Origin: Aurelia coerulea
Taxonomy: Eukaryota; Cnidaria; Scyphozoa; Semaeostomeae; Ulmaridae
Direction: 5' to 3'
NCBI GenBank assembly: GCA_039566865.1
Contig: CM076959.1
Coordinates: 8,849,501-8,913,500, forward strand
Length of the DNA: 64,000 nt
Part shown: one piece after another, positions 22,415-34,099 of the stretch
Layout: the number at the start of each line of letters is the position of its first letter
Position numbering within the stretch: position 1 is the stretch's first letter
Translations under genes and position numbers: made by a program
The notes under the pieces: model-generated
What the model was told of the DNA's origin: nothing
What the model saw: the letters and a program-made list of their open reading frames with translations, nothing else
Databases searched by the model: none

Positions 22415-24223
22415 GAACGATGAGTGCAATACTCTTTATAATACAAATTGTAGCTACTAAAGTACGTTGAACGACACTTTTTGTGCTTTTATTTTGTTTT
22501 CTTTAAGAAAATAAACTTTTAATTAATCAATGCAGTAAAGCTAAAATGAGACTAAAGAAAAAGCCAATGTTTATAGTAATGTTTCAAGGAATGGTTGCTG
22601 CAGCACTAATATAGTGCTATAAAAGAAGCAACTTGCAGAAGTAAAGTTTTAAAGAACGATGAGTGCAATACTCTTTATAATATAAATTGTAGCTACTAAA
22701 GTACGTTGAACGACATTTTTTGTGCTTTTATTTTCTTTCCTTTGAGAAAAAAAAAATTTTAATTAATTGATGCAGTAAAGCCCAAATAAAACTAAAGAAA
22801 AAGCTAATGTCTATAGTAATGTTTCCAAGAATGGTTGCTGCAGCACTAATATAGTGCTATAAAAGAAGTAAATTGCAGAACTAAATTTTTAAAGAACGAT
22901 GAGTGCAATACTCTTTGTAATAGAAATTGTAGCCAATAAAGTACGTTAATCCACACTTTTAGTGTTTATATTTTGTTTTCTTTTGGAAAATAAACGTTTC
23001 ATTATTCGATGTTCTTTGATGCACAAAATATAAATTGAGACGAAAGAAAAAGCTAATATCTATAGTAATGTTTCCAAGAATGGTTGCTGCAGCACTAAGA
23101 TAGTGCTTTAAAAGAGGTAACTGGCAGCACTAAAGTTTTGAAGAACGATGAGTGCAATACTCTTTGTAATAGAAATTGTAGCTACAAAAGTACGTTAATT
23201 CACACTTTTTGTGCTTTTATTTTGTTTTCTTTGAGAAAAGAAACATGTAATTAATCGATGTTTGTTTATGCACTAAAGCCAAAATGAGACGAAAGAAAAA
23301 GCTAATGTCTATAGTAATGTTTCAAATAATGGTTGCTGCAGAACTAATATAGTGCTATTAAAGAAGAAACTTGCAGAACTAAAGTTTTAAAGAACGATGA
23401 TTGCAATACTCTTTGTAATAGAAAGTGTAGCTAATAAAGTACGTTAATCGACACTTTTTGTGTTTTAATTTTGTTTTCTTTGAGAAAAGAAACATTTAAT
23501 TAATCGATGTCTGTTTATGCAGTAAAGCCAAAATGAGACTAAAGAAAAAGCCAATGTCTATAGTAATGTTTCAAAGAATGGTTGCTGCAGCACTAATATA
23601 GTGCTATTAAAGAAGTTACTTGCAGAACTAAAGTTTTAAAGAATGATGAGTGCTTTACATTTTATAATTTAAAATGTAGCTACTAACGTACGTTAATTCA
23701 CACATTTTGTGCTTTTGTTTTGTTTTCTTTGAGAAAATAAACATTTAATTAATCGATGTTTGTTTATGCAGTAAAGATAAAATTGGACTAAAGAAAAAGC
23801 TAATGTCTATAGTAATGTTTCAAATAATGGTTGCTGCAGAACTAATATAGTGCTATTAAAAAAGAAACTTGCAGAACTAAAGTTTTAAAGAACGATGATT
23901 GCAATACTCTTTGTAATAGAAAGTGTAGCTACGAAAGTACGTTAATCCACACTTTTTTTGCTTTTATTTTGTTTTCTTTGAGAAAATAAACATTTAATTA
24001 ATCGATGTTTGTTTATGCGTTAAAGCCAAACTGAGACTAAAAAAAAAGCTAATGTCTATAGTAATGCTTCCAAGAATGGTTGCTGCAGCACCAAAATAGT
24101 GCTATAAAAGAAGAAACTGCCAGAACTAAACTTTTAAAGAATGATGAGTGCTATGCATTTTATAATATAGAATGTAGCTACTAAAGTACGTTAATCTACA
24201 CTTTTTGTGTTTTAATTTTGTTT

Positions 24224-24240
24224 TCTTTGAAATCGATGTT
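24224..24240 (+). repeat. 18-bp deletion variant CTTTGAAATCGATG (first of four)
   Basis: CTTTGA joins directly to AATCGATG, so the AATAAA and TTAATT segment is missing. The same junction lies near 25444, 28037 and 28269, all within the nested duplications of this zone. Confidence 0.8.
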
Positions 24241-25239
24241 TGTTTATGCAGTAAAGCCAAAATGAGACTAAAGAAAAAGCCAAATTTCTATAGTAATGTT
24301 TCCAAAAAAGGTTGCTGCAACACTAATATAGTGCTTTAAAAGAAGAAACTAGCAGGACTAAAGTTTTAAAGAACGATGAGTGCAATACTCTTTGTAATAG
24401 AAATTGTAGCTAATAAAGTACGTTAATCCACACTTTTTGTGTTTTAATTTTGTTTTCTTTGAGAAAATAAAAATTTAATTAACTGATGTGTTTTTATGCA
24501 GTAAAGCCAAAATGAGACTAAAGAAAAAGCTAATGTCTATAGTAATGTTTCCAAGAATGGTTGCTGTAGCACTAATATAGTGCTATAAAAGAAGTAACTT
24601 GCAGAAGAAACGTTTTAAAGAACGATGAGTGCAATACTCTTTATAATATAAATTGTAGCTACTAAAGTACGTTGAACGACACTTTTTGTTCTTTTATTTT
24701 GTTTTTTTTGAGAAAATAAACTTTTAATTAATCGATGCAGTAAAGCCAAAATAAGACTAAAGAAAAAGCTAATGTCTATAGTAACGTTTCAAAGAATGGG
24801 TGCTGCAGTACTAATATAGTGCTTTAAAAGAAGTAACTGGCAGGACTAAAGTTTTAAAGAGCGATGAGTGCAATACTCTTTGTAATGGAAATTGTAGCTA
24901 CTAAAGTACGTTAATTCACACATTTTATGCTCTTATTTTGTTTTCTTTGAGAAAATAAACATTTAATTAATCGATGTTTGTTTATGCAGTAAAGCCAAAA
25001 TGATACTAAAGAAAAAGCCAAATGTCTAAAGTAATGTTTCCAAAAATGGTTGCTGCAGCACTACTATAGTGCTTTAAAAGAAATAACTGGCAGAACTAAA
25101 GTTTTAAAGAACGATGAGTGCAAAACTCTTTATAATACAAATTGTAGCTACTAAAGTACGTTAATCCACACTTTTTGTGCTTTTATTTTGTTTTCTTTGA
25201 GAAAATAAACATTTAATTAATCGATGTTTGTTTATGCAG

Positions 25240-25855
25240 TAAAGCCAAAATGAGACTAAAGAAAAAGCCAAATGTCTAAAGTAATGTTTCCGAAAATGGT
25301 TGCTGCAGCACTAATGTAGTGCTTTAAAAGAAGTTACTGGCAGAACTAAAGTTTTAAAGAACGAAGAGTGCAATACTCTTTGTAATAGAAATTGTAGCTA
25401 ATAAAGTACGTTAATCCACACTTTTTGTGTTTTAATTTTGTTTTCTTTGAAATCGATGTTTGTTTATGCAGTAAAGCCAAAATGAGACTAAAGAAAAAGC
25501 CAAATTTCTATAGTAATGTTTCCAAAAATGGTTGCTGCAGCACTAATATAGTGCTTTAAAAGAAGAAACTGGCAGGACTAAAGTTTTAAAGAACGATGAG
25601 TGCAATACTCTTTGTAATAGAAATTGTAGCTAATAAAGTACGTTAATCCACACTTTTTGTGTTTTAATTTTGTTTTCTTTGAGAAAATAAAAATTTAATT
25701 AACTGATGTTTTTTTATGCAGTAAAGCCAAAATGAGACTAAAGAAAAAGCTAATGTCTATAGTAATGTTTCCAAGAATGGTTGCTGTAGCACTAATATAG
25801 TGCTATAAAAGAAGTAACTTGCAGAAGTAACGTTTTAAAGAACGATGAGTGCAAT
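25240..25855 (+). repeat. Duplicated block, copy 1 (offset 2825 bp)
   Basis: Rare markers GTTTCCGAAAATGG (25285/28110), CACTAATGTAGTGC with GAAGTTACTGG, and CCAAATTTCTATAG (near 25501/28326) pair with 28065-28680. The block is itself a relative of 24240-24650 at an offset of 1220 bp, so two duplication steps are nested. Confidence 0.8.
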
Positions 25856-25933
25856 ACTCTTTGTAATAGAAATTGTAGCTACTAAAGTACGTTGAACGAC
25901 ACTTTTTGTGATTTTATTTTGTTTTCTTTGATA

Positions 25934-28100
25934 AAATAAACATTTAATTAATCGATGTAGTAAAGCAAGACTAAAGAAAAAGCCAATGTTTATAGTAATG
26001 TTTCAAAGAATGGTTGCTGCAGCACTAATATAGTGCTATAAAAGAAGTAACTTGCAGAAGTAAAGTTTTAAAGAACGATGAGTGCAATACTCTTTATAAT
26101 ATAAATTGTAGCTACTAAAGTACGTTGAACGACACTTTTTGTGCTTTTTTTTCTTTCCTTTGAGAAAATAAACTTTTAATTAATTGATGCAGTAAAGCCC
26201 AAATAACTGGCAGAACTAAAGTTTTAAAGAACGATGAGTGCAATACTCTTTATAATACAAATTGTAGCTACTAAAGTACGTTGAACGACACTTTTTGTGC
26301 TTTTATTTTGTTTTCTTTAAGAAAATAAACTTTTAATTAATCAATGCAGTAAAGCTAAAATGAGACTAAAGAAAAAGCCAATGTTTATAGTAATGTTTCA
26401 AGGAATGGTTGCTGCAGCACTAATATAGTGCTATAAAAGAAGCAACTTGCAGAAGTAAAGTTTTAAAGAACGATGAGTGCAATACTCTTTATAATATAAA
26501 TTGTAGCTACTAAAGTACGTTGAACGACATTTTTTGTGCTTTTATTTTCTTTCCTTTGAGAAAAAAAACTTTTAATTAATTGATGCAGTAAAGCCCAAAT
26601 AAAACTAAAGAAAAAGCTAATGTCTATAGTAATGTTTCCAAGAATGGTTGCTGCAGCACTAATATAGTGCTATAAAAGAAGTAAATTGCAGAACTAAATT
26701 TTTAAAGAACGATGAGTGCAATACTCTTTGTAATAGAAATTGTAGCCAATAAAGTACGTTAATCCACACTTTTAGTGTTTATATTTTGTTTTCTTTTGGA
26801 AAATAAACGTTTCATTATTCGATGTTCTTTGATGCACAAAATATAAATTGAGACGAAAGAAAAAGCTAATATCTATAGTAATGTTTCCAAGAATGGTTGC
26901 TGCAGCACTAAGATAGTGCTTTAAAAGAGGTAACTGGCAGCACTAAAGTTTTGAAGAACGATGAGTGCAATACTCTTTGTAATAGAAATTGTAGCTACAA
27001 AAGTACGTTAATTCACACTTTTTGTGCTTTTATTTTGTTTTCTTTGAGAAAAGAAACATGTAATTAATCGATGTTTGTTTATGCACTAAAGCCAAAATGA
27101 GACGAAAGAAAAAGCTAATGTCTATAGTAATGTTTCAAATAATGGTTGCTGCAGAACTAATATAGTGCTATTAAAGAAGAAACTTGCAGAACTAAAGTTT
27201 TAAAGAACGATGATTGCAATACTCTTTGTAATAGAAAGTGTAGCTAATAAAGTACGTTAATCGACACTTTTTGTGTTTTAATTTTGTTTTCTTTGAGAAA
27301 AGAAACATTTAATTAATCGATGTCTGTTTATGCAGTAAAGCCAAAATGAGACTAAAGAAAAAGCCAATGTCTATAGTAATGTTTCAAAGAATGGTTGCTG
27401 CAGCACTAATATAGTGCTATTAAAGAAGTTACTTGCAGAACTAAAGTTTTAAAGAATGATGAGTGCTTTACATTTTATAATTTAAAATGTAGCTACTAAC
27501 GTACGTTAATTCACACATTTTGTGCTTTTGTTTTGTTTTCTTTGAGAAAATAAACATTTAATTAATCGATGTTTGTTTATGCAGTAAAGATAAAATTGGA
27601 CTAAAGAAAAAGCTAATGTCTATAGTAATGTTTCAAATAATGGTTGCTGCAGAACTAATATAGTGCTATTAAAGAAGAAACTTGCAGAACTAAAGTTTTA
27701 AAGAACGATGATTGCAATACTCTTTGTAATAGAAAGTGTAGCTACGAAAGTACGTTAATCCACACTTTTTTTGCTTTTATTTTGTTTTCTTTGAGAAAAT
27801 AAACATTTAATTAATCGATGTTTGTTTATGCGTTAAAGCCAAACTGAGACTAAAAAAAAAGCTAATGTCTATAGTAATGCTTCCAAGAATGGTTGCTGCA
27901 GCACCAAAATAGTGCTATAAAAGAAGAAACTGCCAGAACTAAACTTTTAAAGAATGATGAGTGCTATGCATTTTATAATATAGAATGTAGCTACTAAAGT
28001 ACGTTAATCTACACTTTTTGTGTTTTAATTTTGTTTTCTTTGAAATCGATGTTTGTTTATGCAGTAAAGCCAAAATGAGACTAAAGAAAAAGCCAAATGT
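25934..28100 (+). repeat. 2.2-kb duplicated block, copy 2 (offset 3814 bp)
   Basis: This is the partner of 22121-24286. At about 28100 the match switches from the 3814-bp to the 2825-bp partner, so 25934-28680 is a mosaic of two source segments. Confidence 0.9.
26073..26228 (+). repeat. Truncated monomer (156 bp), copy 7
   Basis: This is the partner of 22259-22414 at an offset of 3814 bp, with the same eight-T run and deletion junction. It is the rightmost of the seven truncated units seen. Confidence 0.87.
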
Positions 28101-28680
28101 CTAAAGTAATGTTTCCGAAAATGGTTGCTGCAGCACTAATGTAGTGCTTTAAAAGAAGTTACTGGCAGAACTAAAGTTTTAAAGAACGATGAGTGCAATA
28201 CTCTTTGTAATAGAAATTGTAGCTAATAAAGTACGTTAATCCACACTTTTTGTGTTTTAATTTTGTTTTCTTTGAAATCGATGTTTGTTTATGCAGTAAA
28301 GCCAAAATGAGACTAAAGAAAAAGCCAAATTTCTATAGTAATGTTTCCAAAAATGGTTGCTGCAGCACTAATATAGTGCTTTAAAAGAAGAAACTGGCAG
28401 GACTAAAGTTTTAAAGAACGATGAGTGCAATACTCTTTGTAATAGAAATTGTAGCTAATAAAGTACGTTAATCCACACTTTTTGTGTTTTAATTTTGTTT
28501 TCTTTGAGAAAATAAAAATTTAATTAACTGATGTTTTTTTATGCAGTAAAGCCAAAATGAGACTAAAGAAAAAGCTAATGTCTATAGTAATGTTTCCAAG
28601 AATGGTTGCTGTAGCACTAATATAGTGCTATAAAAGAAGTAACTTGCAGAAGTAACGTTTTAAAGAACGATGATTGCAAT
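28065..28680 (+). repeat. Duplicated block, copy 2 (offset 2825 bp)
   Basis: This is the partner of 25240-25855. After about 28690 the sequence instead resembles 24650-24900 (TTTTTGTTCTTTT at 28726 against 24681), a third source. Confidence 0.8.
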
Positions 28681-31600
28681 ACTCTTTATAATATAAATTG
28701 TAGCTACTAAAGTACGTTGAACGACACTTTTTGTTCTTTTATTTTGTTTTCTTTGAGAAAATAAACTTTTAATTAATCGATGCAGTAAAGCCAAAATAAG
28801 ACTAAAGAAAAAGCTAATGTCTATAGTAACGTTTCAAAGAATGGTTGCTGCAGTACTAATATAATGCTTTAAAAGAAGTAACTGGCAGGACTAAAGTTTT
28901 AAAGAGCGATGAGTGCATTATCCTTTATAATAGAAATTGTAGCTACTAAAAAATGTTAATCCATACTTTTTGTATTTATATTTTGTTTTCTTTTGGAATA
29001 TAAACGTTTCATTATTCGTTGTTTTTTGATGCACTAAAATAAATTTAGACGAAAGAAAAAGCTAATGTCTATAGTAATGTTTCCAAGAATGGTTGCTGCA
29101 GCACTAAGATAGTGCTTTAAAGAAGTAACTGGCAGGACTAAAGTTTTAAAGAACGATGAGTGCAATACTCTTTGTAATAGAAATTGTAGCTACGAAAGTA
29201 TGTTAATCCACACTTTTTGTGCTTTTTTTTTGTTTTCTTTGAGAAAATAAACATTTAATTAATCGATGTTTGTTTATGCAGAAAAGCCAAAATGAGCCAC
29301 AAGAAAAAGCTAATATCTATAGTAATGTTTCCAAGAATGGTTGCTGTAGCACTAATATAGTGCTATAAAAGAAGTAACTTGCAGAAGTAAAGTTTTAAAG
29401 AACGATGAGTGCAATACTCTTTATAATATAAATTGTAGCTACTAAAGTACGTTGAACGACACTTTTTGTGCTTTTATTTTGTTTTCTTTGAGAAAATTAA
29501 CTTTTCATTAATCGATTCAGTAAAGCCCTAATAAGACTAAAGAAAAAGCTAATGTCTATAGTAACGTTAAAAAGAATGGTTGCTGCAGTACTAATATAGT
29601 GCTTTAAAAGAAGTAACTGGCAGGACTAAAGTTTTAAAGAGCGATGAGTGCAATACCCTTTATAATACAAATTGTAGCTACTAAAGTACGTTCTTTTACT
29701 CTTTTTGTGCTTTTATTTTGTTTTCTTTGAGAAAATAAACAATTAATTAATCGATGTTTGTTTATGCGGTAAAGCCAAAATGAGACTAAAGAAAATGCTA
29801 ATGTCTATAGTAATGTTTTCAAGAATGGTTGCTGCAGCACTAATATAGTGCTATAAAAGAAGTAAATTGCAGAACTAAAGTTTTAAAGAACGATGAGTGC
29901 AATACTCTTTATAATAGAAATTGTAGCTACTAAAGTACGTTTAACGACACTTTTTGTGCTTTTATTTTGTTTTCTTTTAGAAATTAAACATTTATTTAAT
30001 CGATGTTTGTTTATGCACTAAACATAAATTGAGACGAAAGAAAAAGCTAATGTCTATAGTAATGTTTCCAAGAATGGTTGCTGCAGCACTAAGATAGTGC
30101 TTTAAACGAGGTAACTTGCAGGACTAAAGTTTTAAAGAACGATGAGAGCAATACTCTTTGGAATAGAAATTGTAGCTACGAAAGTACGTTAATCCACACT
30201 ATTTGTGCTTTTATTTTGTTTCCTTTGAGAAAATAAACATTTAATTAATCGATGTTTGTTTATGCAGTAAAGCCAAAATGAGCCTCAAGAAAAAGCTAAT
30301 GTCTATAGTAATGTTTCAAAGAATGGATGGTGCAGCACTAATATAGTGCTATAAAAGAAGTAACTTGCAGAACTAAAGTTTTAAAGAACGATGAGTGCAT
30401 TACCCTTTATAATAGAAATTGTAGCTACTAAAAAACATTAATCCACACTTTTTGTGTTTTAATTTTGTTTTCTTTTGGAAAATAAACGTTTCATTATTCG
30501 ATGTTTTTTGATGCACTAAATATAATATTAGACGTAAGAAAAAGCTAATGTCTATAGTAATGTTTCCAAGAATGGTTGCTGCAGCACTAAGAGAGTGCTT
30601 TAAAAGAAGTAACTGGCAGGACTAAAGTTTTAAAGAACGATGAGTGCAATACTCTTTATAATAGAAATTGTAGCTACTAAAGTACGTTAATCCACACAAT
30701 TTGTGCTTTTATTTTGTTTCCTTTGACAAAATAAACATTTAATTAATCGATGTTTGTTTATGCAGTAAAGCCAAAATGAGCCTCAAGAAAAAGCTAATAT
30801 CTATAGTTATGTTTCCAAGAATGGTTGCTGCAGTACTAAAATAGTGCTTTAAAAGAAGTAACTGGCAGGACTAAAGTTTTAAAGAGCGATGAGTGCAATA
30901 CTCTTTATAATACAAATTGTAGCTACTAAAGTACGTTCTTACACTCTTTTTGTGCTTTTATTTTGTTTTCTTTGAGAAAATAAACAATTAATTAATCGAT
31001 GTTTGTTTATGCAGTAAAGCCAAAATGAGACTAAAGAAAAAGCTAATGTCTATAGTAATGTTTCAAAGAATGGATGGTGCAGCACTAATATAGTGCTATA
31101 AAAGAAGTAACTTGCAGAACTAAAGTTTTAAAGAGCGATGAGTGGAATACTCTTTGGAATAGAAATCGTAGCTACGAAAGTACGTTAATCCACACAATTT
31201 GTGCTTTTATTTTGTTTCCTTTGAGAAAATAAACATTTAATTAATCGATGTTTGTTTATGCAGTAAAGCCAAAATGAGACTAAAGAAAAAGCTAATGTCT
31301 ATAGTAATGTTTCAAAGAATGGATGGTGCAGCACTAATATAGTGCTATAAAAGAAGTAACTTGCAGAACTAAAGTTTTAAAGAGCGATGAGTGGAATACT
31401 CTTTATAATACAAATTGTAGCTACTAAAGTACGTTCTTTCACTCTTTTTGTGCTTTTATTTTGTTTTCTTTTAGAAATTAAACATTTAATTAATCGATGT
31501 TTGTTTATGCACTAAATATAAATTGAGACGAAAGAAAAAGCTAATGTCTATAGTAATGTTTCCAAGAATGGTTGCTGCAGCACTAAGATAGTGCTTTAAA

Positions 31601-34000
31601 AGAAGTAACTGGCAGGACTAAAGTTTTAAAGAACGATGAATGCAATACTCTTTGGAATAGAAATTGTAGCTACGAAAGTACGTTAATCCCCACAATTTGT
31701 GATTTTATTTTGTTTCCTTTGAGAAAATAAACATTTAATTAATCAATGTTTGTTTATGCAGTAAAGCCAAAAATGAGCCTCAAGAAAAAGCTAATATATA
31801 TAGTGATGTTTCCAAGAATGGTTGCTGCAGCACTAAGATAGTGCTTTATAAGAGGTAACTGGCAGGACTAAAGTTTTAAAGAATGATGAGTGCAATACTC
31901 TTTGGAATAGAAATTGTAGCTACGAAAGTACGTTAATCCACACTATTTGTGCTTTTATTTTGCTTCCTTTGAGAAAATAAACATTTAATTAATCGATGTT
32001 TGTTTATGCAGTAAAGCCAAAATGAGCCTCAAGAAAAAGCTAATGTCTATAGTAATGTTTCAAAGAATGGATAATGCAGCACTAATATAGTGCTATAAAA
32101 GAAGTAACTTGCAGAACTAAAGTTTTAAAGAACGATGAGTGCATTACCCTTTATAATAGAAATTGTAGCTACTAAAAAACGTTTATCCACACTTTTTGTG
32201 TTTTAATTTTGTTTTCTTTTGGAAAATAAACGTTTCATTATTCGATGTTTTTTGATGCACTAAATATAATATTAGACGAAAGAAAAAGCTAATGTCTATA
32301 GTAATGTTTCAAAGAATGGTTGCTGCAGCACTAATATAGTGCTATTAAAGAAGTAACTTGCAGAACTAAAGTTTTAAAGAACGATGAGTGCAATACTCTT
32401 TATAATACAAATTGCAGCTACTAAAGTACGTTCTTTCACTCTTTTTGTGCTTTTATTTTGTTTTCTTTGAGAAACTAGACATTTCATTAATCGATGTTTG
32501 TTTATGCAGTAAAGCCAAAATGAGACTAAAGAAAAAGCTAATATCTATAGTAATGTTTCCAAGAATGGTTGCTGCAGCGCTAATATAGTGCTATAAAAGA
32601 AGTAAATTGCAGAACTAAAGTTTTAAAGAACGATGAGTGCAATACTCTTTATGATAGAAATTGTAGCTACTAAAGTACGTTGAACGACACTTTTTGTGCT
32701 TTTATTTTGTTTTCTTTTAGAAATTAAACATTTAATTAATCGATGTTTGTTTATGCACTAAATATAAATTGAGACGAAAGAAAAAGCTAATGTCTATAGT
32801 GATGTTTCCAAGAATGGTTGCTGCAGCACTAAGATAGTGCTTTAAAAGACGTAACTGGCAGGACTAAAGTTTTAAAGAACGATGAGTGCAATACTCTTTG
32901 GAATAGAAATTGTAGCTACGAAAGTACGTTAATCCACACAATTTGTGCTTTTATTTTGTTTCCTTTGAGAAAATAAACATTTAATTAATCGATGTTTGTT
33001 TATGCAGTAAAGCCAAAATGAGCCTCAAGAAAAAGCTAATGTCTATAGTAATGTTTTAAAGAATGGTTGGTGCAGCAATAATATAGTGCTATAAAAGAAG
33101 TAACTTGCAGAACTAAAGTTTTAAAGAACGATGAGTGCATTACCCTTTATAATAGAAATTGTAGCTACTAAAAAACGTTAATCCATACTTTTTGTGTTTT
33201 AATTTTGTTTTCTTTTGGAAAATAAACGTTTCATTATTCGATGTTTTTTGATGCACTAAATATAATATTAGACGAAAGAAAAAGCTAATGTCTATAGTAA
33301 TGTTTCCAAGAATGGTTGCTGCAGCACTAATATAGTGCTATTAAAGAAGTAACTTGCAGAACTAATGTTTTAAAGAACGATGAGTGCAATACCCTTTATA
33401 ATACAAATTGTAGCTATTAAAGTACGTTCTTTCACTCTTTTTGTGCTTTTATTTTGTTTTCTTTGAGAAAATAAACATTTAATTAATCGATGTTTGTTTA
33501 TGCACTAAATATAAATTGAGACAAAAGAAAAAGCTAATATCTATAGTAATGTTTCCAAGAATGGTTGCTGCAGCACTAAGATAGTGCTTTAAAAGAAGTA
33601 ACTGGCAGGACTAAAGTTTTAAAGAACGATGAGTGCAATACTCTTTGTAATAGAAATTGTAGCTAATAAAGTACGTTAATCCACACTTTTTGTGTTTATA
33701 TTTTGTTTTTTTTTTAAAAATAAACGTTTCATTATTCGTTGTTTTTTGATGCACTAAATATAAATTGAGACGAAAGAAAAAGCTAATGTCTATAGTAATG
33801 TTTCCAAGAATGGTTGCTGCAGCACTAAGATCGTGCTTTAAAGAAGTAACTGGCAGGAGTAAAGTTTTAAAGAACGATGAGTGCAATACTCTTTGTAATA
33901 GTAAATGTAGCTACTAAAGTACGTTAATCGACACTATTTGTGTTTTAATTATGATTTCTTTGAGAAAAGAAACATTTAATTAATCGATGTTTGTTTTTGC
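28680..34000 (+). repeat. Array zone 5: AGCCTCAAG / CACAATTTGTG subfamily
   Basis: Units with TTTCCTTTGAGAAAAT, AGCCTCAAG and GGATGGTGCAG (which breaks the TGCTGCAGCA palindrome) are concentrated here. So are four units in which the CACA/TGTG dyad tightens to CACAA-T-TTGTG, for example 32937-32947. Two adjacent units share GAGCGATGAGTGGAAT at a spacing of 249 bp (31141 and 31390). No gene is seen. Confidence 0.8.
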
Positions 34001-34099
34001 AGTAAAGCCAAAATGAGCCACAAGCAAAAGCTAATGTCTATAGAAATGTTTCCAAAAATAGTTGCTGCAGCACTAATATAGTGCTTTAAAAGAACTAAC

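Larger units (their letters stand above)
22121..24286 (+). repeat. 2.2-kb duplicated block, copy 1 (offset 3814 bp)
   Basis: Reading both copies side by side I found only a few differences: an A run near 22750, and CTATTAAAAAAG here against CTATTAAAGAAG in the other copy. Markers are AAAGCAAGAC (GCAAGAC at 22151/25965), TGTTCTTTG (23010/26823) and GTAATGCTTCC (24061/27874). This is one of the youngest large duplications in the window. Confidence 0.9.

Noticed and set aside
33735..33755. CENP-B box in the ATTCGTTG linker variant
   Set aside because: TTCGTTG matches the first half of the box, but the required CGGG half is absent; the following bases are T-rich.
33611..33886. Minus-strand open reading frames of 62-91 codons (33611-33886, 35829-36104, 43169-43381, 49489-49764, 54927-55202, 56227-56436, 56658-56933, 60165-60353, 63046-63321)
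   Set aside because: They are translations of the satellite unit itself. Eight of the nine start at TTG and recur only where a unit carries the AAGATCGTGCTTTAAAG variant; the 43169-43381 frame is a different stretch of the unit starting at ATG. The 91-codon frames begin and end in the same GAACGATGAGTGC landmark read in two different frames, because that unit is 248 bp. They show no domain or conserved start context, and similarity between copies follows DNA duplication.
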